A stretch of 64,000 bases of DNA from Citrus sinensis (lineage: Eukaryota; Streptophyta; Magnoliopsida; Sapindales; Rutaceae): positions 4,712,001 through 4,776,000 of the forward strand of contig NC_068557.1 in the NCBI RefSeq assembly GCF_022201045.2, read 5' to 3'. Below the pieces are notes generated by a model, which made no database searches, was not told the origin of the DNA, and worked only from the letters and a program-made list of their open reading frames with translations. Made by a program: the position numbers and the translations under genes. Of this stretch, positions 51,261-64,000 are shown piece by piece. Each line of letters starts with the position of its first letter. Position 1 is the stretch's first letter.

Positions 51261-52487
51261 TCAGACCTGAAGCCAATTTAGACTTGTAGACGTTGTCCAA
51301 AGTGGTAAAGGCCGTCGAGGCCGTTGAATACATTGTGAAGTCATGTAGTATACTCCTATATCCCTTGGATACATGTCATCAACAAAATATATGCAATTTG
51401 CTCCAAAATAATTATCTTCTCCATCGCTGCTAACAACGCAAGTTGTGGAATTATTCTCGCCCAATAAAACTGCATTGTTACCTATATTGTTAACCATAAT
51501 CCACTTTTCCGTCTCCAAATCTAATTTGCAGACTATAAAAGCACAAGTCAACTCGCAAGGATAGCTTTTGTGAGGTATAAGGAATCTTGAAACAATAAAC
51601 AAGTCGCTGTTCAACTCCACCAAGTAATTGTATCTGGCATTGCAGCAAAATTCGTGTGGTTTAAAAGGCATTGCTTCTGCTGTAGGTGCATGAGGATGAT
51701 CAAATCTTATACGGAAGATGAAATTGCAACTACCAAGACAATAGAAGTAACCCTTATAAAATAAGGGTCCCCTTGAACGACAGACATCAAAACTATGTAT
51801 TGCTATTGGATCTGGAGTTCTGTATCTCTTTATTCCACTGCCGCTTTTTACTTTGCAGCAGTTCCGACCGTCATAAAAGTGGGCCGAGGTGTTGGTAAAT
51901 CGAATATATTGATCATGTACTATACTCGTCCAATTCCTGTCTCCGGGTTTGCAAAAGGCCAATTTTGACGAAACATATAAGGAAGCAAGAACGAGACAGT
52001 CTGGATCCAAAGGGCTGGTCGATGTGATCACCCTCAAGCCGTTTAGAAACTGGAGTTGGGTTCCTGGTGGGGGTGGGGGTAACTTGACTTGAGACCTGGT
52101 GAAAGGATGTAAGAGGAACATATTTTGGGTTTCATCCAAGCAGCTTACGGTTAGCAGCCATCCATGAGATGAACACGAAACCCATCTCCCCTTTACTTCT
52201 GGTAATGGAATTTCGCGGAATTTCTTTGTTTTGGGATTGAAGAAGGTACAGGACTGACGGTTGACGCAATTTTCGTTTAAGTTTCGAAGCAAGAGAGGAG
52301 GCAAATTAGGTCTAATTTGGTGATAAAGATCTTTGACGACAGATTGCCATGACGAACAGACGGCTGCACAGACTGCACAGTTTAAAATATCATCGGAATC
52401 AATCAGTTTTTGGATAATTACTGATAGAAGTTCATCTGGAAGACTGGACCATGATAGCTGTTGTGGTGCCATTGAATCAATCAACAA
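51261..52487 (-). CDS. F-box protein with DUF295 (KIB1-4 beta-propeller) domain
   Basis: A single-exon gene of 408 aa. An F-box lies at about residues 12-50 (WSSLPDELLSVIIQKLIDSD ... AAVCSSWQSVVKDL) and would bind SKP1 of an SCF ubiquitin ligase. The remainder resembles the DUF295/KIB1-4 region of plant F-box proteins, with LLHPFTRSQVKLPPPP near 125 and the late signature NCIYFVDDMYPRDIGVYYM near 370. These are fast-evolving plant genes, often tandem, whose substrates are mostly unknown. Two in-frame ATGs (52487 and 52472) are possible starts; MAPQQLSW at 52472 is as likely. The frame is intact with no sign of decay although transposons flank it. Confidence 0.88.
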   Translation of the reverse strand: MLIDSMAPQQLSWSSLPDELLSVIIQKLIDSDDILNCAVCAAVCSSWQSVVKDLYHQIRPNLPPLLLRNLNENCVNRQSCTFFNPKTKKFREIPLPEVKGRWVSCSSHGWLLTVSCLDETQNMFLLHPFTRSQVKLPPPPPGTQLQFLNGLRVITSTSPLDPDCLVLASLYVSSKLAFCKPGDRNWTSIVHDQYIRFTNTSAHFYDGRNCCKVKSGSGIKRYRTPDPIAIHSFDVCRSRGPLFYKGYFYCLGSCNFIFRIRFDHPHAPTAEAMPFKPHEFCCNARYNYLVELNSDLFIVSRFLIPHKSYPCELTCAFIVCKLDLETEKWIMVNNIGNNAVLLGENNSTTCVVSSDGEDNYFGANCIYFVDDMYPRDIGVYYMTSQCIQRPRRPLPLWTTSTSLNWLQV

Positions 52488-53520
52488 GATGGAGCGGAGT
52501 ACGCTTGAGTATAAAAATTATTAATATTTTCACGCTTATATATAGAATTTGTTGAGACAAATCTTGTTTTCAAAAGGAAACAGTATATAATAAGTTTTTC
52601 CTTGTTATATTATAATTACTATTGACCGAAATCTTCTTTCCTAGATCTTCCTGCCAAAATTTGAAAATCCCGATTTTACTTTTTTAAACCTTCCATCAAA
52701 ATTATTATTATTATTTGAATGGAACATAAATAATTTTAATTATTGAGTGAGGGTAAAAATATCACTCTAAAGAATAGGAATCCCAAAAAGAGACACTATT
52801 TATAATAAGGGAATTGAAAATTTTAAATAAAATTAGGTTTCAATTTTAAGTGTAAGCTAAATATTGTTTGATCCAATGAAAGGTTTAGTTTCTTCTCCCA
52901 TAAAAAAAAATGTATTAGTGAAGTCATCGAGTAACTTTTAATTTTTCCGATGAAGGGTTGTATTAAGTGTAATTTTTTTTTTAAATTTTTTTTAATGTAA
53001 TTCATATATTTCTTACATATAAAATTAAATAAATAAATTTAAAGGTTGTAGTTCTGCTTTTGATAAAATAATATGGACAAAATATATTTTTTTTATCAAC
53101 TAGTGCGAGAAAAATTCAACTGCGCCAAAAGATTGAACGTTCAAGTTTGTCAAGTTACATGGAATTTTACGATGAATCTAATCTGAGTTATAATGGGTGC
53201 ATTTATAATTATTTATGATTAAAATTTAATTACATTTTTTTTTTCATTTAATATCTGCCAATCATATACAATATCATAAAAACTTAAAAGCTCAGCACAA
53301 AGTTCGTTTTACCACCGAATCTAAATCCTAGACTGGCTGTATCTAATACATTGCAATAAAAATAAATTGAACAAAAAAGGATGAGCAGAAATATGCTCAC
53401 AGAACAACCGATTTGAGATCATGGAAGCAAGTACTTATAATTTATTATTGAAAATGGAAGTAAAGTGAGGAGAAGCAATTACTTCAATTTCTTCCTGAAT
53501 CTCATGGTTTAGAGGGAAGA
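52488..53520. other. Intergenic AT-rich region
   Basis: Contains the F-box gene promoter on its left part. No gene, repeat or transposon was recognised before the SCPL pseudogene begins. Confidence 0.6.
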
Positions 53521-53666
53521 AGAATTCCTTGAAGGAATTCAGGAATCAAAGTGAGTGCCGAGTGCTCGTTCTGGTTGGTACCGTGGAACAAGATGTACAT
53601 CCAGCTCCTCTCACTGTAACTAATGTCAATCCTTGGTATGCCTCCACGTTCTCTCCAACCTGTTAT

Positions 53667-54492
53667 TAGGGATTGCAAAAATCCCCACGGGGACGGGTAT
53701 TCTTGGGGATTTTCCCCATTCGGAGAGGGTACGAAGATAATTTTATACCCGATTTCTTATTCGGAGAAGGGATGGAGAAATTATTTTACTCAATTTTTTA
53801 TTCAGGGAAGGGACGGGGATGAGGTGGAATCCCCATCCCCTCCCCATTTCCCCTATTTTAATTTTTAATTTTAATTTTAATTTTTAAAATTACTAGTAAA
53901 TAAATAATAAAATTTGAATTATATTATAAAATTATAAATATTGGTAAAAATAAAAAATATCAAAATATTTATATTATTAAACTTTTAGGCCTAATTAACT
54001 AATTAAAGTCTTAAATTTTTATTTAGGACATTAAAAAGGCCAGGTAGATTCTATTAGCCCAAAAATTTTGTTTTATTAAAAATATTAATTAAATATTCAC
54101 ATTTATTTCATTTATTTTATTGTCGATATAAAAATAAATTCCTTTTCTTTTTGTTGTAGGATTATGAAGATTGACAAAGATAATTATTTTGATAATTTAT
54201 ATTTTGCATGTGATTTTTGTAATGGATCAATGTTAATGTAAGATATATTTTGAACTTTACTTTTATTTAAATTTTTTATTTTAATATAACTAACTCAAAA
54301 TCGAAAAAAAAATGTATTAGTTATTCGGAGATCGGAGACTTTCGGGGATCCCCTGTTATTATTCGGGGAGGAGATGTGGATTCTTTTAAGCAATTCTGAC
54401 AGGAATGGGGAGGGAACGGGGACATACGCAAATATCGGGAATGAGTACGGGGAGATTGGTCCCCTCCCCTCCCCTCCCCATTGCCATCCCTA
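53667..54492. mobile_element. Non-autonomous hAT element at the last-exon boundary of the SCPL pseudogene
   Basis: The ends are TAGGGATTGCAA (left) and TTGCCATCCCTA (right), near-perfect inverted repeats of the Ac-like hAT type. It is flanked by CCTGTTAT (53659-53666) and ACTGTTAT (54493-54500), an 8-bp target duplication with one change. Length is 826 bp. The subterminal zones are G-rich/C-rich (GGGGAC, CCCCTCCCC repeats) around an AT-rich centre. No transposase ORF is present. Confidence 0.9.
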
Positions 54493-54827
54493 ACTGTTAT
54501 CATCAAATTTAATTTCATCAAGTACTCAACTCTTCAACTAAATAAAAACTTAAAATTCTAGGCTTAAAGTCTTGTAAAAGGTAAGACAATTTTTTCTTTT
54601 TGCCGTCGTTATTGGTGTACTATGGAATTTTTACAGGAAGATAGGGGTGTTAATTGAGTATCTAGATGTCGCAACTAGTACAAGTCCGTCTAAATCACCA
54701 CTGAAATTGTACAAAACAAATAACAATAAATAAAGTATTAATCTCGCTATCTCTTAAAGTTGTACAACTCTGAATCTGTCTTTAACTAGCTAGTTGAAAC
54801 AATTACTTGTAAATTGAAACTCTAATG

Positions 54828-55757
54828 TGTTGGGAAATTGATTGGTGAAACAAACACGTAACTAAAGTGAAATTGAGAAATAATAAGATAACATAATCAC
54901 AAAGGACACAAAAAATTTACGTGGTTCGGTTTTTAGCCTACGTTCACGGACAAAAATAGAAGGAAAATATTTTACTAGTGATATGAGGATTAAAAGTATT
55001 GTAATATTTTGGTTCACTATTAGAACCCTAATAATGGTGTGGATTAGCCTATGTAAATTAAAGACACCTCTATGTCGTATAGATTTCATAATAGTCTTAA
55101 ATAAAGTTATCATTGAATTTTTCTTACAGCTGCAATCCTTTTCACTGGATGGACAATCCCATTATTTCCCTACCGCTTATCAAGAATTTCACGACAAGTG
55201 GCATTATGTGGTATCAGAGCTATTGGTTGTATTTTTTGAGTCGGGTACTATTCAGGTAAACGGTACTGTTCACGCATATTGTACTATTCACCAAGGTATT
55301 ATTCATGCATATGGTACTGTTCAAGTAGGGAATAGTGGTGTGAGTGGAGTAACTGTGTGGTTTTGTACATGTCTAGGAAAGTTCTGTCACAAAGGTGATA
55401 AGTACTTAAAGAGTCTGGGTATTAAGTGGGACCATTGTAATCCCTCTAGTATTTCCTGGGAACATTCCTGGTGTGCATTTTCACACATACTCACAACTAT
55501 CCGAAGTGTGGTACACTAGCCTCTGCATGGTATTTATCAACAAAATAACAGCAAAGTTCGAAATTGAGAAGTTCGACGGGAATAATTTCTCGTTGTGGAA
55601 AATGAACGTGCGGAGCTTCTACTTCAAAATCTACCTAATTCGTATGATCAACTTATGATCAATTTAACAAACAACAACCTAGTAGATATTTTTACCAAGT
55701 CAATCAACATTGACAAGTTTGTATGGAGTAGATCCTCTTGTGGTCTTGCAGAAACAT
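54828..55757 (+). mobile_element. Internally collapsed copia element (LTR/leader, primer site, gag start, RNase H end)
   Basis: A tRNA-Met primer binding site TGGTATCAGAGC lies at 55209-55220. It is preceded by an LTR-like region from about 54828 (TGTTGGGAAATTG..., with TTACGTGGTTCGGTTTTTAG). At about 55549 the frame AKFEIEKFDGNNFSLWKMNV matches the start of copia gag. About 100 bp later 'NNLVDIFTKS' (about 55670) matches the end of RNase H. Everything between (gag body, protease, integrase, reverse transcriptase) is missing. Confidence 0.7.
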
Positions 55758-55800
55758 AAGTAACATGAAAATGGCGAAGTAGAAAGAATGATGTGGAGAT

Positions 55801-55955
55801 TGATTGATTCTCAATCAAATCTCCAAGTAAAAGAATTGTTGAAAAAAAAACAGAGAAAGGTGAGGCACAACTTCTACAAAAACGGTGCCCCTCCTTTTCT
55901 TTTTTTTTTTCAACAATTCTCCCACTTGCAGATTTGATTGAGAATCAATCAATCA
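55801..55955. repeat. Inverted repeat with about 60-bp arms
   Basis: TGATTGATTCTCAATCAAAT at 55801 is mirrored by ATTTGATTGAGAATCAATCA at about 55932-55951. The match continues inward through AAGAATTGTTGAAAAAAAA against TTTTTTTTCAACAATTCT, with a few mismatches and a loop of about 30 nt. It lies just downstream of the collapsed copia element. Confidence 0.85.
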
Positions 55956-57854
55956 GCTAAATACGAATCGCTAGACTGAAAAAAAAGGAAATACAAATTG
56001 AAACTGGTAATTCCAATGTAGGAATAAAATAATGTAAACCTACTTAAACCTAAAATATGTTTAACTGTGTCCATTTAAAAAAAGAATTAAAATGGTACAA
56101 AAGTAATTTATTAAGATGGAATCGAGCAAGCAAGGTAAGGGTTAAAAAATTAATTTGAGTTTCATAAATAAATAAACATTTTTTTTAAAAAAAAATTGGC
56201 ATTTCGTTTGGTACGTACGTGCATCCAGTCCTGTTAGTGGGTGCTGCATGGAAGGCTATTTGAACCTCTCGAATATGTAGGTAAGCGTCCACGATGCGGT
56301 CGGTGCAAGGGTCAAAGTTATGGACCAATTTGAGCAGAGAAAGATCAAAGATTAGTTTTGTACACGATAAGTTTTGATCAATTTGCAAATAGTGATATAA
56401 TTAAGAAAGACTTGCAGAGCCAAGGGAGCCATTTCCGAAAGTAGGGCTAATGCAAATTGGAGCACAAATGTTGTAAATATCAATATCACCGATCTCATCA
56501 GCGGCTTCGTCACGGGAGTCGGAGCATTCTTTAGTATTTCTGCTTTCATTTACAACTCACAGTGAGTGAAAATTCTTTTTTGGTTTTCGTCCGAGTTCAA
56601 TGCATGAGTCCAAAAATTTTCGTATATAGCCGTTAAAGCAACGGCATCATCAATCCATCCATTCCCGATCTGAAATAATAATCTATATACCCCGATCAAA
56701 TTAATACCCAAATCATTTAAAAAGCTAATAATTGAAGTTAATGCATATAGAATAATCTATTAATTAAGTGGACTGATCACATCAATTCCTTTGAGGTTGA
56801 TAAGGTACTTTTAGTATTTTTGCTCCTCTGAAGAAAGGTGCATGCAAGCTGTGACACATAGTGACCGCCAAAGCTCTCTCTCCGGCTATGTAAAAATCCT
56901 GGTTTAATATTGCGGGAACCTTTCAAGCCACTTGATAAGAAAAGGTATATTAATCTTGATCATTGAATTTGTCACCATTAAGCTTATAGTCCGAAGTTGT
57001 ACTTGAGTACCAAAACCCCACCCCCGCTGGATTCCAAGAATATCACGTTTGCCACTGCATACAAAAATTGTTTGTAAACATAACATACTTTTTTTCTTTT
57101 TTTTTTTTCTTTTTTTGATAGACATGACGTACTTAATTATATATAACAAATGAAAAAAATATATATCAGGTGTAAACAGCCGTAAAGTTTTATCCCCATT
57201 ATTCCATGCATAATTGTTTCTGAAAAGCGTTTTTCCATCTTTATTCATTCTGAAGGATCCTGATTCGGTCACGGCTCCATATGCCAGAGATGAACATCCC
57301 GGTCCTGTCAATAATAATTCAAAGCATTTTTCAAGAAGTGTTTTTAACTAACCAATATCATTATGCCCCAGTTTGTACAGAAAAATTATAATATAAAAAA
57401 AAAAGCCAGTGAAAATGAATTTAAAAGGGCAGTAGTTGGGGTTAATGTATACATATATACCTCCATCGAGCCACAACAAAGAAGGATTGGTGGAAGAATT
57501 CTGTGGGGATTCAGCAAAATAGTAGAAGAGTGAACGTCCACTCTTGGGATCAACCGTTACATAGCCGGAGTATTGGTCAAAATCAACACCGTTAGACTGG
57601 CCAGGCAGCAATTTAATCTTGTCAGCTTGCATTAAACCATTTTGCTGAGGCTTAATATAAGTATTAGCAGCTGAATAATACTCTTTTTCATCAGCTTGCA
57701 GTTCAGCCAGAGGACAGTCTTTCAACCTCTTGGACTTGATCAGTTTGTCAAGACTATCAGCTTGATTGGCTTCAGCGAATGTAATTAGTAATATTAAAAG
57801 GCAAGTAGACATTAGTAGCCATGAAAGTGAAAACACTGCTATAATTTTCTTCAT

Positions 57855-58882
57855 CTTTAATTTTGCAGTGTGTAATTAAGTCGACACACGATGTGTTAAA
57901 TATAATAATCAGAATGAATGGTAAAAAAATCGACGTTTCGGATTATTGTGCTTTGGGAGATTCCGGGTCGTTAATTATGATTTATATTAGTAATAATACA
58001 AAATTTGGCCGGCATTTTTTGTTTTTGAATGTTATTGAATTAAATGGTTGGGAATGTTCTGCTTATCTGTTTCGTTTATCTACTTGTTCCACACTTCCAC
58101 TTCACCTATAGTTGTGCACTCCCATTCGTCTTCTCTTTGCAGTTTACTTATTTTCATATATTTCTGAATAGTTAAGGCATTGAGAGGAATGTTCACCACG
58201 CAAGGAATTTTAGAATGCATCAAATATGATACAACTATTAATGCATGTATGATATGTGTAGTTGAATTTTATAACTACTAATTGCTTGCTGATTCTTTAA
58301 AGGAAATGCACATATATCACAATATCATTTACTTATTGTATGACTGACATGGTATCTTAGAGATAATCTGTAATTTCTCCCATCACACATTTTATAAAAT
58401 TAATTTTTTTTAAAACTGACTTTGGCAAGGACATAAATACAGCCTAGGGGATATAAGAAGCCTTACCTTATGAAAGAAATATAACATTAAAAAAAGAAAA
58501 AGAAAGAAAAAAAGATTGTCAGGAAGAAATATTCAAATAACCATACTTACTGAATCTAAATTTTGAAAAACCCTTTGCATTGATAGGAATTGGTGTTTCA
58601 TTGTTAATTTGTTATTGATTATATGTCAATCATATCTTGTCATTTTGCAACCAAAATTATTAGTATCAAGTTCAACAAGCTATTCAAACCTTTATTCTCT
58701 TTCAAGAAGATAACGACAACAACAAACCTTAAAGCTGTTACATCATATGTAATTGAATTATTGAGTGAAGACTACTAAATGAATTTGCTTGAAATTCTTA
58801 ATTATTAGCTTGCATATGTGTTATTTCTACTTCTTCTTCTTTTCATTTTTTTTTGGGGCTTATTCAAAGTTTGAGACAGCGT
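57855..58882. other. Intergenic region between the SCPL pseudogene and the intact SCPL gene
   Basis: About 1 kb of AT-rich sequence holding the old promoter of the pseudogene and the 3' UTR of the intact gene. Nothing else is recognised. Confidence 0.6.
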
Positions 58883-62190
<3,308 letters not shown>

Positions 62191-64000
62191 TGTTTCTTTT
62201 TTTTGGTCTCCTCCTTTACAAATGACATGAATGCATGTGGAAACAACATGTATAAATAACTTGAGGAAGTACGTCGACGGTAAAATTGAGGTACAAATTT
62301 GACTTGGTTTCTTGTTCTGCCGGAACATACCACAAAGTCACAGGCTATATATGTGGTCCATTTTAGAACCTACACAAGAAATTCGGACCGGCCGGTTAGC
62401 TTTGTAACTTTTTATGTGACTTCTCTGGCTGGAACTGTTGGATTTATAGATATTGTTATGCAAGTGAAAGTAGCAGCGGAGTTGTCATTATTTTGAAACA
62501 TTACATTTCTTATGGAAAAAATAATAATAATTTGCTTAAAAAAGGTTAATATATTTTTGCCAGAGGAATAATTTGCTTCGTATGTGTTTGTCTGTATGTG
62601 CGTGTAAAACAGATAGTGGTCATAAGGAAAAGGCTGATATTATAAGTACTTAATATTCACAGGAAAAAAAAGTCAGACGAGGTTGAATGCATGCTTGGTA
62701 ATTTTCAGGTAAATGAATATTTTATCAACTGGCTTAGAAATTATCTTTGTTAGCGATTTATATTTTCGAAAGTTTTGCTCTAAATGATGACGGAAAAATT
62801 AAATATGGATCTAAACTGATAGATGAATATTAGGCAATAGTTGTGACCAATTATCGGCGAATAAGGGCAACGGCTCCTAACTAATCATAGGCAAATAAGG
62901 TGACACGTGTGTATAAACTCATCACATGCAATTCACCAAAGGTTTCATTGAATGTCACGTGAATTTTATGAAAAATGCTAAGTGTGAAGAAAGACGAAAG
63001 AAATTAAAAAAAAAATAAAAAGAGAGAGAGAGTGGGTCGATAAAGAGAGAGGTCAAATTTCTCTCATCTTTCTTACATTAAGCACCACTTGAATTTTATT
63101 GTTTCATAATAAGTCTTGATCCATAAAAAGAATCGATAATCATATTTTGGTTTAGAGTGTCATTCACGTGTAAATATCAAAGGCAAATAACGAAGCTTTC
63201 AATTTTTTCTCCTCTCCTCGTTTTATCTGACATTTCTATTGCTTTTCTTAGTATCCGAATAAACTACAATCTCAAGAAACTAATGAAGGACATTTTGATA
63301 CTTCATTATGATTGAGTATTTGCCAATTGCATTGCGCAACATGGGCAAAACTATTCATATGTTAATAGGAAGTGAAGTTATGAATAGAATGTACATAGTA
63401 AAAATAATTAGCTTTATAAATGAATAGTTATGCACAATCGTTAATTAAATTAGGTAATTTTTTTTTGTTTTGAAATATGAATGAGTCTAAATTTTTTAAA
63501 AATTTAAATTGGTTTGAATATGAATATTTTAATAATATTATATATATATATATTAGAATATAATTGACATCTTGTTTGTTTTCATAAATAAAAACATCTT
63601 AAATATGGTTATTTAATTTTTATATCCTTACAAATCAAAACAATAAAAAGAATTAGATTTCATAATTTAAGAAATAAATATATTTTATAAAGATTTTTTT
63701 GAAGGATCCAACTACTTTGCGTCAGACCCAGTCATTTGTCTTTTAATAAATGCGCCTTTGGATAACCAATAGAGGAATTTGAGGGCTGAGATTTAACCAT
63801 TGGAAAATGGGTAACTGGCTGAAAGAATAGTTGCCCGTTCGGTATCACAAATTAAATCATGAAAGAAATTGCAAAACAAAACCCAAGCCTTATCTCCTCA
63901 TCCTGATCGAAATTCACAACTCCCTTTCTCTCTCTCTCTCCGTCACAGTTCTTCAACCATAGTTCATCACAGCTCTCTCTCTCCATCACGGTCTTTAACC
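62191..64000. other. Intergenic region at the right edge
   Basis: Holds the SCPL promoter, a small MITE (62971-63098) and AT-rich DNA. The last 120 bp (63880-64000) are CT-rich (CTCTCTCTCT, with repeated TTCATCACAG-like phrases), which resembles a plant 5' UTR. A rightward gene could begin just beyond the window, but no coding sequence is visible. Confidence 0.45.
62971..63098. mobile_element. Small MITE with 10-bp target duplication
   Basis: TGAATTTTAT flanks both sides (62961-62970 and about 63099-63108). Inside, the ends are imperfect inverted repeats: GCTAAGTGTGAAGAAAGACG on the left, and on the right the reverse complement GCTTAATGTAAGAAAGATGA. A purine-rich centre (GAGAGAGAG) separates them. 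Length is about 128 bp; a 9-10 bp duplication points to the Mutator superfamily. Confidence 0.6.

Larger units (their letters stand above)
53520..57854 (-). pseudogene. Serine carboxypeptidase-like (class II SCPL) pseudogene
   Basis: Exon-like pieces match the intact paralogue at 58883-62190: exon 1 57461-57854 (signal peptide, then [17 protein letters not shown]), exon 2 57197-57304, exon 3 about 56782-57055, exon 4 about 56416-56670, exon 5 about 56219-56360 and the last exon about 53520-53666. Damage is extensive. The exon 2 donor is GG instead of GT. A 2-bp deletion after VIFLES shifts exon 3, which also has further stops. Exon 4 has a stop and a frame change. Exons 6-7, which carry the catalytic Asp, are absent, and the last exon has a frameshift around the His region. 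The Ser motif survives as AGESFGGH. A collapsed copia element and a hAT element occupy 53667-55960. Exon 1 is still an open 131-codon frame, so gene finders may call a short protein. Confidence 0.88.

Noticed and set aside
54321-54521. Frame in G/C-rich repeats near 54400
   Set aside because: Lies in the subterminal repeats and right end of the hAT element; no protein family.

Overview
This window is nuclear DNA of a eudicot plant. Its genes are AT-rich and broken by many short GT-AG introns. They include plant-only families: CIPK kinase, plastid IspE, GPI-anchored lipid transfer protein and F-box/DUF295. Between and inside them lie LINE, Ty1/copia, hAT and Mutator-like fragments. The proteins suggest a woody rosid, possibly Citrus or a relative, but that is an impression without a database search.

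Layout from left to right. At 1-1702 (-) is the first coding exon and part of intron 1 of an SnRK1 beta subunit. At 4337-10513 (+) is an ABI5/AREB3-like group A bZIP factor with a 5.2 kb intron that holds a LINE remnant. At 12554-18534 (-) is a complete 14-exon CIPK3/26-type kinase. At 22327-29430 (-) is a complete 12-exon CSN2, a COP9 signalosome subunit. At 29431-33077 is AT-rich intergenic DNA with three diverged tandem copies of a 0.85-0.9 kb unit. At 33078-38766 (-) is a complete 11-exon IspE/CMK kinase of the plastid MEP pathway. At 39731-41659 (-) is a 3-exon GPI-anchored nsLTP gene whose second intron carries a perfect 73-bp-arm hairpin and a MITE. At 42604-43137 is a long-TIR Mutator-like MITE. 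At 44020-44970 (-) is a single-exon hyccin. At about 46800-51010 (+) is a decayed copia element with a 3' LTR. At 51261-52487 (-) is an F-box/DUF295 gene. At about 53520-57854 (-) is a wrecked serine carboxypeptidase-like (SCPL) pseudogene invaded by a hAT element and an internally collapsed copia element. At 58883-62190 (-) is an intact 8-exon SCPL paralogue. At 62190-64000 is intergenic DNA with a small MITE.

Exon structures for CIPK3, CSN2, IspE, LTPG and the intact SCPL were built by hand. In each, every junction keeps frame and the final protein length is close to what I recall for the family (439, 439, 384, 196 and 503 aa).

The genes do not form an operon-like unit. The SnRK1 beta subunit, ABI5-like bZIP and CIPK3-type kinase all belong to ABA/energy-stress signalling and lie within 19 kb, which may be chance. 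The two SCPL copies are a tandem duplication of which one member has died. No cellular tRNA, rRNA or CRISPR array was seen. The most unusual non-genic structures are the perfect intronic hairpin, the tandem array, a duplication that copies a splice donor, and the hAT insertion exactly at a splice acceptor.
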